From: Thermosporothrix hazakensis
GTDB lineage: Bacteria > Chloroflexota > Ktedonobacteria > Ktedonobacterales > Ktedonobacteraceae
NCBI RefSeq assembly: GCF_003253565.1
Contig: NZ_QKUF01000015.1
Location: forward strand, 62,001-126,000
DNA length: 64,000 nt
Direction of reading: 5' to 3'
Part shown: positions 44,040 to 52,692 of the stretch, one piece after another
Numbering within the stretch: the stretch's first letter is position 1
Layout of the letters: each line of letters opens with the position of its first letter
Program-made: the position numbers and the translations under genes
Notes under the pieces: model-generated
What the model was told of the DNA's origin: nothing
What the model saw: the letters and a program-made list of their open reading frames with translations, nothing else
Database searches by the model: none

Positions 44040-44759
44040 AGCCTACCCTCATATTTTTGCTGTGAGCACTTCATCCTGCTGGTTAGCTCGAACATGCTGC
44101 TCCTCATAATATATTGCTTTCGATCTTTCTTTAAAAACCGTTTTTCCATACTGTACATTCATTGCTGACTATGTATTCAGGAGAAGCTCAAAATCGCACC
44201 CCTCGCCACATTACCATATTCCAAAAACAGAGACAAAGAAAACGAGCTACCTTTTCTATACCCCTTCGTTTTACCGAACGGCTTAGTCTGAACGGGGTTA
44301 ACATTCTTACCAATAAGGACTAGGCAAAGCGTAGGATAACCCCATCAGTCTGATACAAGAATACTATGAGTCGTTCTGTTTCCCGAATCCAACCGTGCTC
44401 CATAGCCGGAAAGGGCTAGGCATAGGTTGAGGTTTCCCGCACTATTTCATTATATTCTATCGTGTTTTACATCTACACATTTTAACAATAGAAATATAAC
44501 AATACTACTGCTATGTCTTCTTTCTTCCCTTAGCTCTCCCTTCTTTTTTTTACAAAAGCGAAGATAATCAGACAGAAAGGGTTCCCGCATGGGAAAGAAG
44601 AAACGTAGAGGGAATCCCTTTTCTTTTCGATACAACAGACGTCAGAGTTCTCTAAGACTTTTTGCTCATCTCTATACAATAATCTCAACCGTGGTGTACA
44701 ATAAATGACATTCTCCCCGGACGAATCGTCAGGAACATTTCAAAAACCGAAGGGGGCGT
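44040..44759. other. 720-base intergenic region with repeated structured modules
   Basis: Divergent region between the penicillin-binding protein and peptidase genes. No convincing gene. It holds the paired modules listed separately (44285-44439). A further imperfect inverted repeat pairs AAAGGGTTCCC (near 44577-44587) with GGGAATCCCTTTT (near 44610-44622). A TACAAT at 44697-44702 may serve the peptidase gene. Confidence 0.5.
44285..44439. repeat. two related modules: direct repeat, inverted repeat, shared core
   Basis: Module 1: AGTCTGA (44285-44291), GGGGTTA (44294-44300), core AAGGACTAGGCA (44315-44326), TAACCCC (44337-44343), AGTCTGA (44347-44353). Module 2: GTTTCCCG (44378-44385), CCAACC (44389-44394), core AAGGGCTAGGCA (44411-44422), GGTT (44425-44428), GTTTCCCG (44432-44439). 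The cores match 11 of 12. It does not match a riboswitch class I recognise. Confidence 0.6.
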
Positions 44760-46382
44760 ATGAGCAAACGTCTGGCTATTGTATTTCGCATGCACCGCAT
44801 TGGCATATTACTATGCATTACTCTATTTTGCTTGACCGCAGCGCCTGCTTCTGTGCATGCTCAGCACACGGTAGCTCATTCTGTGACAGTCCTTGAGCAA
44901 ACCCAGACCATCCATTATCCCGACAGTATTACATTTACCCTCAAGGTCAGGGCACCCGGAACCACATTTTCTACAGCCTGGATCTCCATCGATTCGGATA
45001 CTTCCTCTTTTCAGGGTGTCGAGCAGGTGACACCCCGAACAAGCGGAGATACGACGGTTTTCACCCTGGATCAAAAATTGACCAAATATAATATGCCTTC
45101 GGTCGGAACCACTGTCGAATATCACTGGGAGCTAAAAGACTCGGCAAACAATAGCGAGAGGCTCCCTTCTCAGAAGTTCCTGGTCTTCGATAATCGTTTC
45201 CCCTGGCAAAGCAAACAAGAAGGCAATATTCAGATTAAATGGTACAATCAGCCCGACGAATTCGGGCACATTGCCCTCCAAAAAGCAAAGGAAGCAGAAC
45301 AACGCATCTGTCAATCACTGGGAACATCTCTGACAGAGGTTATCACTATCTGGATCTACGGAAATCGCGATGACTTTCAAAAATCGCTGCCGCCCCAAAT
45401 TTCAGAGTGGGTCGGAGGCGTCACTTTCTGGGGCAGTCACGAGATCATGATGGAAGCTGAGGGCATAGGAGATCTCAACCTTGAAAGCACGCTCCCACAT
45501 GAACTCACCCATGCGATTGAGATGAACATGCTACAGGAAAAGGTAAGAACGCCTTCCTGGTTCGATGAAGGGCTTGCCGTCTATCACGAACGCTTCCCCC
45601 GACCACAATATCAGGAAATCTTCGAGCAGGCAGTGAAAGAGAATAACCTGATACCTCTTGTTGAGCTTGATACCTTTCCTGAAGAGGAGCTGCAAGCCGA
45701 ATTGGCCTACGCGCAAAGCTGGCAACTGGTGAGCTACCTCTATACAAAGTATGGAGCGGACAAGATACGCGCCTTCCTGAACGAGATGAGACCCGGAGAC
45801 CTCTCCTTTGAAGAGGCGCTGAAAAAAACATTCGGAGTTGATATCACACAGCTTGAAAATGAGTGGCATCTTTCACTCAACCTTCCGGCCACGCTGACAC
45901 CAACACCTACTACAAAAGTAAAGGAGACTCCAACCGCAGAGATCACGCCAACTGTCCAGGTAACTCCACAGTCCACACCTGCATCAGAGGTTACGCCGGA
46001 AGAGCCACTGACACAGCCGAATATACTCATCATCACCGGTGGAAGCGCTATCGCCGTCGCGGCCTTCCTGGGCATCGTGTTCCTGCTTGCCAATCAGCAC
46101 AGACTGAAGAAGAAGCGTGAGCGCGAGTGGTTTGAACAGCAGATGGTTTCTATCTTCACCACATCTGAGACTGCTGGTCCTGTCTGCCCCAAATGTGGCT
46201 ATCAGAACCGCATCGGGGCAAAATTCTGCCGTCTGGATGGGGAGCCATTGTCCCAGAGTGGTACGTCAGGCTTTACGCCTCGCCCGGATCTTCCTTACAC
46301 GCACCCTGATCGCTATACGGTCCAGCATCCTCCGACTCAGGAGCAGCTGGACCCACATCTATCTTTACCGGATCAACATTAA
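44760..46382 (+). CDS. membrane-anchored gluzincin metallopeptidase (peptidase MA-like) with cytosolic zinc ribbon
   Basis: A 540-residue protein. A signal peptide (ILLCITLFCLTAAPASVHA) is followed by a beta-rich domain (about 40-140), then a gluzincin protease domain with HELTH (HExxH) near residue 248 and the downstream WFDEGLAVYHE supplying the third ligand. A Thr/Pro-rich stalk (TPTPTTKVKETPTAEITPTV) leads to one membrane helix near 425-447, a charged KKKRERE stop signal, and a cytosolic tail with a zinc ribbon (CPKCGYQNRIGAKFC). AAGGGGG precedes the ATG. The substrate is unknown. The next gene, dprA, starts 21 bases downstream. Confidence 0.83.
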   Translation: MSKRLAIVFRMHRIGILLCITLFCLTAAPASVHAQHTVAHSVTVLEQTQTIHYPDSITFTLKVRAPGTTFSTAWISIDSDTSSFQGVEQVTPRTSGDTTVFTLDQKLTKYNMPSVGTTVEYHWELKDSANNSERLPSQKFLVFDNRFPWQSKQEGNIQIKWYNQPDEFGHIALQKAKEAEQRICQSLGTSLTEVITIWIYGNRDDFQKSLPPQISEWVGGVTFWGSHEIMMEAEGIGDLNLESTLPHELTHAIEMNMLQEKVRTPSWFDEGLAVYHERFPRPQYQEIFEQAVKENNLIPLVELDTFPEEELQAELAYAQSWQLVSYLYTKYGADKIRAFLNEMRPGDLSFEEALKKTFGVDITQLENEWHLSLNLPATLTPTPTTKVKETPTAEITPTVQVTPQSTPASEVTPEEPLTQPNILIITGGSAIAVAAFLGIVFLLANQHRLKKKREREWFEQQMVSIFTTSETAGPVCPKCGYQNRIGAKFCRLDGEPLSQSGTSGFTPRPDLPYTHPDRYTVQHPPTQEQLDPHLSLPDQH

Positions 46383-46403
46383 AACGAAAAGGAGTTGTTC
46401 ACT

Positions 46404-47663
46404 ATGGGCCCAATGGAGCGGTTGACGATGGTAGTCGGGGAGGGAAAGGCCCGCTACTATCCATCTCAAGTCCTTTCGCTACAGGAGCTACAATACTGGA
46501 TTGCATTCAGTCGCGTCAGAGGAATCGGCCCTGTGCGCTTCCGTAAGCTCCTGACCTACTTTCAGGACGATGTTGCCGCAGCCTGGAAAGCGGACCAGCG
46601 GGAACTACAAGCAGCGGGACTGGAACCGAAAACCGCTACTTCGTTTCTGCGACAACGCGGCAAGATCGAACCCGCCCAGGAGCTGGAGCGCCTGGACCGA
46701 CGACGCATCCAGGTCATAACCTGGAAAGATCCAACCTATCCGCCACTGCTCCGCGAGATCGATTACGCGCCACCGGTTCTGCATGTGTGTGGCCATCTCA
46801 CCGAGGATGATTACAACTACACGCTCGCAATTGTGGGCACACGTTCCATAACCACCTATGGCAGAGAGGTCACAGACTATTTTGCCTCTCAACTGGCAAC
46901 CAAAATGACCATCATCAGTGGTCTGGCCCTCGGCGTCGATACAGTCGCCCATACAGCGGCTTTAGATGCCGGAGGCCGCACCATCGCGGTGCTTGCCTGT
47001 GGCCTCGACAACATCTATCCTCCCCAGAACTACGAGCTGGCCCGCCGCATCGTTGAATCAGGTCAGGGAGCGCTCATCAGCGCTTTTCCACTGGGTGTTC
47101 GCCCCGATTCTGGCAATTTCCCTGCTCGCAACCACCTGATTTCCGGACTTTCCCTGGGCGTACTCGTCACCGAAGCGCCCGAGAGCAGTGGGGCCCTGAT
47201 TACCACTACCAGCGCCCTTAATCAAGGACGTGAGGTCTTTGCTGTTCCGGGGAACATCACGTCACCAAGCAGCCGGGGCACGAACAAACTCATTCAAGAC
47301 GGGGCATACCCGGCAACCTGCATTGAGGATATCATCCACAATCTGAACCTGCACAATGTCCCTCTGTTGGCTCCTGAACTGCCGTTGCCAGATATACCAA
47401 ATTCCAGCAGCACGCCACAGCCCAAAAGTCCCACACCCGAACGCCCGGAATCTCCTGATTCCAGCCCTCAAAGTCCTCTATCTCAGGCAGATACAGAAGA
47501 AGAACGTCTGCTTCTTGCCCTGCTCGGTCAGGAACCGATCCATATTGATGAGCTCACACGAGAAACAGACCTGACCGCAGCACAGGTCAGTGCGGCATTG
47601 ACAGTTCTAGAAATAAAGGGCATCATAAGACAGATAGGCAGTATGCGTTATGTACTGAGTTGA
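46404..47663 (+). CDS. dprA: DNA-processing protein DprA
   Basis: A 419-residue protein of the DprA/Smf family, which loads RecA onto incoming single-stranded DNA during transformation. It has a helix-hairpin-helix-like N-terminal region (FSRVRGIGPVRFRKLL), a Rossmann core with VGTRSITTYG, SGLALGVDTVAHTAAL, GCGLDN-like ACGLDNIYPP, FPARNHLISGLS and EAPESSGALITT. A Pro/Ser-rich linker (about 330-360) leads to a C-terminal winged helix (LLGQEPIHIDELTRETDLTA). The ATG at 46404 has AAGGAG 9 bases upstream. It is the only competence-related gene here. Confidence 0.95.
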   Translation: MGPMERLTMVVGEGKARYYPSQVLSLQELQYWIAFSRVRGIGPVRFRKLLTYFQDDVAAAWKADQRELQAAGLEPKTATSFLRQRGKIEPAQELERLDRRRIQVITWKDPTYPPLLREIDYAPPVLHVCGHLTEDDYNYTLAIVGTRSITTYGREVTDYFASQLATKMTIISGLALGVDTVAHTAALDAGGRTIAVLACGLDNIYPPQNYELARRIVESGQGALISAFPLGVRPDSGNFPARNHLISGLSLGVLVTEAPESSGALITTTSALNQGREVFAVPGNITSPSSRGTNKLIQDGAYPATCIEDIIHNLNLHNVPLLAPELPLPDIPNSSSTPQPKSPTPERPESPDSSPQSPLSQADTEEERLLLALLGQEPIHIDELTRETDLTAAQVSAALTVLEIKGIIRQIGSMRYVLS

Positions 47664-47998
47664 CATCTTCCCCACGCGTTTTTGCGGGGAATTCCTCCTC
47701 TCAAGGGAGGGCCTGCCCGCCTCAGGCCAGGCCAACGACACGAACCGAGGGCCTCGCTCCAGGCAGGCAACAGGTTTTTTTACAGCAGTTCCGGGCATGG
47801 AGAGCAAGAATTCAAGGTACGCCTGAACGCTACTATTCAGGTTGGGAGGATTTCGAGAAGATGTCTACACGTAGAGCAACCCATCAACACAAAAGAGTCC
47901 ATTCACGCTGCCAGAACAGACGCGCCAATCCTCCCCTGTGCTTTTTCAGCCCATTAGGAAAGCTTCTGGCGCAAAGCGGATAAAAGGAAAGTGAAACG
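47661..47998. other. intergenic region with an IS200/IS605-end-like hairpin
   Basis: The stretch TTGACATCTTCCCCACGCG ... GCGGGGAATTCCTCC begins in the dprA stop codon (from 47660) and closely resembles the hairpin ends that follow tnpB in IS200/IS605-type elements. No transposase frame is left. Beyond it are GGCCTG/CAGGCC-type repeats (47710-47735), a CCTGAA/TTCAGG hairpin (about 47822-47843) and GGGAGGATT pairing with AATCCTCCC (47933 region). It may be a decayed element now serving as the dprA terminator. Confidence 0.4.
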
Positions 47999-48346
47999 AT
48001 GCAGAAAGAATACAATAAACTGGTTCGAGATCGGATTCCTGAGATGATCGAGGCAAACGGAGCAACCTGCCAGGTCACGGCTATGGATGAGGCCGAATAC
48101 CAACAAACACTGCATACAAAACTGGTTGAAGAGGCGCTGGAAGTGGCAGCAGCCAAACAGCGCGGTGAGCTTATCAAAGAGCTTGCTGATCTGCAAGAAG
48201 TGGTCTCTGCACTGCAAGCCCTGTATCAGATCGACCCTGCTGAGGTCCAGGCAGTGCAGGAACAGCGACGCAATGAGCGGGGAGCCTTTGAACGTCGCTT
48301 GCGCCTTATCAGCGTCCAGATCCCCGATGAATCCTATACCAATTAG
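47999..48346 (+). CDS. MazG-like nucleoside triphosphate pyrophosphohydrolase
   Basis: A 115-residue all-alpha NTP pyrophosphohydrolase-like protein. The opening YNKLVRDRIPEMIEANG is the signature of the small MazG-related group, and the metal-binding Glu/Asp residues are in KLVEEALEVAAA and ELIKELADLQEV (ExxE...ExxD). It would hydrolyse non-canonical or excess dNTPs as a house-cleaning enzyme; HisE-like phosphoribosyl-ATP hydrolysis is less likely as no his genes are near. AAGGAAAG precedes the ATG. murF-alr follows after a hairpin and a tiny ORF. Confidence 0.87.
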   Translation: MQKEYNKLVRDRIPEMIEANGATCQVTAMDEAEYQQTLHTKLVEEALEVAAAKQRGELIKELADLQEVVSALQALYQIDPAEVQAVQEQRRNERGAFERRLRLISVQIPDESYTN

Positions 48347-48356
48347 CGCAATAACA

Positions 48357-48399
48357 CTCCTGAAAGGGCTACTTCTCATCAGTAGTAGCCTGTCAGGAG
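48357..48399 (+). promoter_or_regulatory. leader hairpin before murF-alr
   Basis: Two stacked stems: CTCCTGA/TCAGGAG (48357-48363 with 48393-48399) and GGCTACT/AGTAGCC (48367-48373 with 48384-48390). No T-run follows. The 3' arm contains the AGGAG that would serve the leader ORF at 48411, so folding could hide it. Confidence 0.5.
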
Positions 48400-48410
48400 A
48401 TACAATAACA

Positions 48411-48500
48411 ATGAAACAAACTCTACAAAAATATAGTATGAAATCTGATAAAACTATGCTCTTCTCTCACAATGGCCAACATATGGAGGTCCTGCTTTGA
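48411..48500 (+). CDS. putative 29-residue leader peptide overlapping murF-alr
   Basis: ATG to TGA, reading MKQTLQKYSMKSDKTMLFSH then NGQHMEVLL. The stop overlaps the murF-alr TTG start as TTGA, the arrangement used for translational coupling. An AGGAG lies about 12 bases upstream, within a hairpin arm. The peptide has no recognised family, and the murF-alr GGAGG site lies inside its last codons. It could be a regulatory leader or a chance frame. Confidence 0.4.
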   Translation: MKQTLQKYSMKSDKTMLFSHNGQHMEVLL

Positions 48501-51097
48501 TCTATCTTTCACATCTTTTAGAAGCGACACGAGGCGTGCTACGCTCCGCAGGCAAACAGACTCAGTTTTCCTCCTTCAGCCACGATACCAGACAACTCCT
48601 GCCGGGTGAAATGTTTGTCGCAGTGCGCGGCGAGCGAGGAGATGGGCATGACTATCTTTCCGACGCCGTCCATAAAGGAGCCGCAGGCCTGCTTATTGAG
48701 GCCAGAGTCTATAACCAGTTGCCACAGGAAACGTTGAAAGACCTGGAACAGGGCACAATCGTTGTTGTGGAAGATACCCGTGAGGCACTCCAACAGTATG
48801 CCAGTGCGATTCTCCAACGCTGGAAACCTGTTGTCATCGCAGTCGCCGGAGGTGTTGGCAAAACCAGCACCAAAGAGGCCATCGCAACCGTGCTCAGCAA
48901 AAGCTTTGCCACCTTCCGAAGCTGGCAGAACTACAACGATCTGCTTGGTATCCCGCTCTCTCTTGGCCGTCTGGAACCCCAGCATGAATACGCTGTTCTG
49001 GAACTGGGAAGCGATCATCCGGGAGAGCTCAGCACCCTCTGCGAACTTGTTCAGCCCGCCATCGGCGTTCTTACTAATAGTGCTCCCGTTCAGCTCCAAT
49101 ATTTTGAATCACCAGAGAGGCTGGCCGCCGAGTTTGGTGTGCTGCCTCAGAGCCTCGCACCTGCGCAGACATTCCTTCTCAATGAAGATGATACGGTCAT
49201 CAGTGAGCTCGTAGCAGCTATACCTGTCGAGAAACGCCCTCGCTGTATTGGCTTTCGCGCCTCATCTATACAGCCACAGGTCTCGCGCAAGGGGCTCATC
49301 TTCTCCTTTCAAGACGACGAGACAGGCCAGATCATCCGGCTGGAATCACGCCTGCCAGGCCCACATCATGTCGCAACAATGTTGATCGCCTGGAAAATCG
49401 GGCGTCTCTGTGGCATGAGCATCGAAGAGGTTGAGGAGGGAATGCGTCAGGTCGCGCCAATGCCCGGACGCCTCTTCCCGCTCCCGGGGGTCTATCAGAG
49501 CCTGCTGCTTGATGACACCCATAACTCCTCACCGGCCTCCCTTCAAGCAGGCTTACACACACTCTCATGCCTGAGCGCCGCCGATGGTAAGCGCATTGCC
49601 GTGCTCGGCGATATGCTCTCTCTTGGCGATTGCGAGGAACGTTTTCACCGGGAGGCCGGAACCCTGGTCGCGACTGACCCTGCTTACCAGGTCGACTATC
49701 TGATTACCTGTGGCGAGCGGGCTGCCTTGATTGCTGAAGCGGCTCGACAGGCAGGCCTCAGTTCAGAGCAAACCTTTATGACCGCAACACAAAGCGATGC
49801 CGCCAGTATTGTCAAATTCCTGCTCGAATCCACACCGGGAGAGCACACTATCCTCATCAAGGGGTCCGAGGCGACCCGCATGGAGAAGGTAACAGAGCTT
49901 CTGATGCGGCATCCTGAGCAGGCTCCTGAGCTTCTGGTCAGACAAACTCCGGGCTGGAAGCAGATCGTGATCCTGCAAAATGAACGGCCGACCTGGGTTG
50001 AAATCGATTTAAGCGCGATCGGGAATAATACGCGGAAGATCAAAGAGATGGTCGGCCCCGAGGTGCGCGTGTTGATCAGCCTGAAGGCCGATGCCTATGG
50101 ACATGGAGCCTTGAAAGTGGCGCGCACCGTGCTCCACAATGGGGCCAGCATGCTTGGAGTGGCTACACTGAGTGAGGCGATCACGCTGCGCGAGGCTGGC
50201 ATTGATGCGCCTATCCTGATTTTTGGCTATGTGCCAAACTGGCAGATGCGTGAGGCCGTTCGGCAAGAAGTCACTTTTACCCTCTATACACGCGAAGCCG
50301 CACAGGCGCTTTCTCGGGCCGCGCAAGCCCTGCGAAAAATGGCCCGCGTTCATGTCAAGGTTGATACTGGCATGGGGCGGCTTGGGATTCGCAGCGAGCA
50401 ACAAAGCGAGATCATTGAGCTTATCGAGCTGATTCGTTCGCTGCCCGGGCTTGAGCTTGAGGGACTCTACACACATTTCGCCAGCGCCGATGCTGAGGAT
50501 AAGACCCATGCCTATATGCAGCTTTCGCGCTTCCAGCACATTTTAACAACGCTCGACGAGCGGCAGCTACGCCCACCAATCGTTCACGCCTCTAACAGTG
50601 CCGCAACCTTGAGCATGCCCGAAGCTCGTTTTGATATGGTACGTCCGGGCATCGCCATTTACGGTCTGGATCCTTCACCCGAAGTGCCTCTGCCACCCGG
50701 TTTCCGGCCTGCGCTCTCGTTTAAGACACAGGTTGCACAGGTCAAAATGATCCCGGCAGGCGAAGGGATCAGCTACGGCTGTACCTACATCACTACCAGG
50801 CCAACCCGCGTTGCGGTGCTTCCCGTCGGGTACGCCGATGGCTTTCGTCGCTCACCACAGAACTGGGGTACCGTTCTGATTCACGGTCAGGAAGCTCCTA
50901 TTCTAGGACGCGTCTGTATGGATCAGTGCATTATCGATGTCACCCATATTCCACAAACACGGGTCGGTGATGAAGTGGTTCTAATTGGCAAGCAGGGGAA
51001 CTCCTCTCTGACCGCCGAGAAGGTCGCTCAGCGGCTTGGCACCATTAATTATGAAGTGGTCGCTGAAATTCTGGCTCGTGTGCCACGGGTCGGCTAG
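48497..51097 (+). CDS. murF-alr: bifunctional MurF ligase - alanine racemase
   Basis: An 866-residue fusion. Residues 1-480 are MurF, which adds D-Ala-D-Ala to the UDP-MurNAc-tripeptide: the Mur N-terminal domain has FSSFSHDTRQLLPGEMFVAV, the ATP loop is AGGVGKTSTKEAI, and LLDDTHNSSPASLQAGL is in the C-terminal part. Residues about 495-866 are a fold-type III alanine racemase with PLP Lys in SLKADAYGHG and catalytic Tyr in GISYGCTY. The two domains make consecutive precursors (D-Ala and its use). The start is TTG at 48497 with GGAGG 7 bases upstream. Such fusions are known, for example in Bacteroidetes. Confidence 0.95.
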   Translation: MIYLSHLLEATRGVLRSAGKQTQFSSFSHDTRQLLPGEMFVAVRGERGDGHDYLSDAVHKGAAGLLIEARVYNQLPQETLKDLEQGTIVVVEDTREALQQYASAILQRWKPVVIAVAGGVGKTSTKEAIATVLSKSFATFRSWQNYNDLLGIPLSLGRLEPQHEYAVLELGSDHPGELSTLCELVQPAIGVLTNSAPVQLQYFESPERLAAEFGVLPQSLAPAQTFLLNEDDTVISELVAAIPVEKRPRCIGFRASSIQPQVSRKGLIFSFQDDETGQIIRLESRLPGPHHVATMLIAWKIGRLCGMSIEEVEEGMRQVAPMPGRLFPLPGVYQSLLLDDTHNSSPASLQAGLHTLSCLSAADGKRIAVLGDMLSLGDCEERFHREAGTLVATDPAYQVDYLITCGERAALIAEAARQAGLSSEQTFMTATQSDAASIVKFLLESTPGEHTILIKGSEATRMEKVTELLMRHPEQAPELLVRQTPGWKQIVILQNERPTWVEIDLSAIGNNTRKIKEMVGPEVRVLISLKADAYGHGALKVARTVLHNGASMLGVATLSEAITLREAGIDAPILIFGYVPNWQMREAVRQEVTFTLYTREAAQALSRAAQALRKMARVHVKVDTGMGRLGIRSEQQSEIIELIELIRSLPGLELEGLYTHFASADAEDKTHAYMQLSRFQHILTTLDERQLRPPIVHASNSAATLSMPEARFDMVRPGIAIYGLDPSPEVPLPPGFRPALSFKTQVAQVKMIPAGEGISYGCTYITTRPTRVAVLPVGYADGFRRSPQNWGTVLIHGQEAPILGRVCMDQCIIDVTHIPQTRVGDEVVLIGKQGNSSLTAEKVAQRLGTINYEVVAEILARVPRVG

Positions 51098-51230
51098 AAG
51101 CAGCTTTGCTCTGCCTCCCTCAACCGTTTCCGCTGCTCAAGCGTATCTCTAAACAGGATAGAGAAAAACAGCACCGTACACGCTTCCTGGATTGTTTCTG
51201 ATACAGAAAGGGATGAATGGGAACGTTAGA

Positions 51231-52217
51231 ATGCAGCATAGCACACTCAAAAATCCAGAGGCAGAGCATCAAGCCCAAACCCGGGCTATTCTGATAGCAA
51301 ACCCCACTTCCGGGAGCTATCTCTTACATGCGCAACAGATTAAAGAAACAGTCACCTTTTTGCGTGAACATGGATGGCAGACCGAATTAAAGCTCACTCA
51401 GCGAGCGGGAGATGCACGCCGTTTCGCACGTGAGGCCGTTGAACAAGACATAGGTGTTGTTGTTGCTACCGGCGGCGATGGCACAATTAATGAGGTTATT
51501 CAGGAACTGGCGGGAAGTGAAACAGCGTTAGGCGTACTCCCAAGCGGCACGGTCAACGTCTGGGCCCGCGAGATGAATATTCCTCTTGATAATTACGGGG
51601 CCCGTAACGTCCTGTTGAATGGACAAATCAAACGGGTCGATCTGGGCAAGCTGAATGATAGTGCCTATTTTCTCCTGATGGGTGGAGTGGGCATGGATGG
51701 AGATATCACACATGCCGTGGAGAGAAAACCAGCCAAGCGCCTTGGTATCCTGGGTTACGCGCTGGTTGGGGCATGGCTTGGTCTGGGCTATCAGCCATTT
51801 CGCACCTATCTTCAGGTTGATAAGCACAAAATTAAAGTCAATGCCTTACAGGTGATTGTTGGTAACACACAGCTCTATGGAGGCGCTATTAAATACACCT
51901 GGGAGGCCAAATGCGATGATGGCATTCTCGATGTTTGCATTGTCCATCAACGCAACATTGTCGAGCGGCTGCTGGTTGTTCTTGATTTTCTGTTAAGGCG
52001 CAAGCGACGGCATCAGTGGGTACGCTACGAAAAATGTAAGGAACTCACGATTGTCACACAGCGCAGGATTGGGATTCAACTGGACGGCGATCCGTTCGGC
52101 TACACCAATGAAGGTCTGCCCGCAACCCGTTTCTCCATTGCACCGCGGGCGCTCAAAGTGATTGTCCCTCAAAATGCTCCAGCCAACCTGTTCACCGAAG
52201 AAATTGAAGAAGCGTGA
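51231..52217 (+). CDS. diacylglycerol/lipid kinase family protein (YegS/DgkB-like)
   Basis: A 328-residue DAGK-catalytic-domain protein that would phosphorylate diacylglycerol or a related lipid or sphingoid at the membrane. Seen: RAILIANPTSGS, the nucleotide loop ATGGDGTINEVIQEL, LPSGTVNVWAREM, and the C-terminal FLLMGGVGMDGDI and IQLDGDPFG. The start is uncertain: ATG at 51231 has GGGA 8 bases upstream, while ATG 51213 and TTG 51192 are open but poorly served. It follows murF-alr by about 130 bases on the same strand. Confidence 0.85.
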   Translation: MQHSTLKNPEAEHQAQTRAILIANPTSGSYLLHAQQIKETVTFLREHGWQTELKLTQRAGDARRFAREAVEQDIGVVVATGGDGTINEVIQELAGSETALGVLPSGTVNVWAREMNIPLDNYGARNVLLNGQIKRVDLGKLNDSAYFLLMGGVGMDGDITHAVERKPAKRLGILGYALVGAWLGLGYQPFRTYLQVDKHKIKVNALQVIVGNTQLYGGAIKYTWEAKCDDGILDVCIVHQRNIVERLLVVLDFLLRRKRRHQWVRYEKCKELTIVTQRRIGIQLDGDPFGYTNEGLPATRFSIAPRALKVIVPQNAPANLFTEEIEEA

Positions 52218-52236
52218 GAGGGGGCCTTCCCCCTCT
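52217..52236. terminator. terminator shared by convergent genes
   Basis: Perfect 8-bp stem AGAGGGGG/CCCCCTCT (52217-52224 with 52229-52236), loop CCTT. It overlaps the stop codons of both convergent genes, an extremely compact arrangement. Confidence 0.65.
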
Positions 52237-52561
52237 ATCTTCTGGTATCATTAAACACTGCATTTATCATAAAGACAGTTATCGCGAGAATGCCAAACGC
52301 GATCAATCCACTCACACCGCTGAGAGTATCCAGAAAAATCGTTCCCAGAGCCAGCAACAAAACCAGTGAGGCAAGTGCCAGCACCAGACGTTGTCCGGCA
52401 GAAGGACGATCTTTCCTATTCAGGGTAGTACGCTCATCCAGAAGCTGTACCACGCGGTGCGCAAGCTTTTCCGCCATTTCCTCATCAGAATGGCGCGCCT
52501 GATCTTCCTGTGAGCGAGCTAAGCTTACACGCTGTTGTTCCCGAGGATCAAGGTGTTGCAT
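52235..52561 (-). CDS. small two-helix membrane protein
   Basis: A 108-residue protein with a charged N-terminal half (REQQRVSLARSQEDQARHSD, then EEMAEKLAHRVVQLLDERTT), two membrane helices at about 58-80 and 82-101, and the end INAVFNDTRR. It shares layout and the INA(V/I)FN end with the 129-residue protein at 35799-36188. The family is not recognised. It is convergent with the lipid kinase gene. Confidence 0.6.
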   Translation of the reverse strand: MQHLDPREQQRVSLARSQEDQARHSDEEMAEKLAHRVVQLLDERTTLNRKDRPSAGQRLVLALASLVLLLALGTIFLDTLSGVSGLIAFGILAITVFMINAVFNDTRR

Positions 52562-52641
52562 AGAAACTTCTTCTCCTGTTGCAAGGCATCAGTTTCGTCG
52601 TCCGCCTTATTATATCAAGCAGCTATGAAAAAAAGGCATAG

Positions 52642-52674
52642 AAAAAGACGACGGAGAATCACTTCCCCGCCGTC
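52642..52674 (-). terminator. Rho-independent terminator of the amino-acid permease gene
   Basis: On the minus strand a GACGG...CCGTC stem (52674-52670 with 52654-52650), with further inner pairing GGGA/TCT, is followed by GTCTTTTT. Confidence 0.75.
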
Positions 52675-52692
52675 CGACAGCATGGAGACCGA

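Noticed and set aside
44265..44440. c-di-AMP (ydaO) or other known riboswitch upstream of the cell-wall genes
   Set aside because: Some short similarities (GCTTAGTCTGA, CCGAATCC) exist, but the conserved ydaO blocks are not present in order.
44450..44635. 61-codon minus-strand frame upstream of the penicillin-binding protein gene
   Set aside because: Lys/Arg/Phe-rich low-complexity translation of an AT-rich stretch with no ribosome-binding site.
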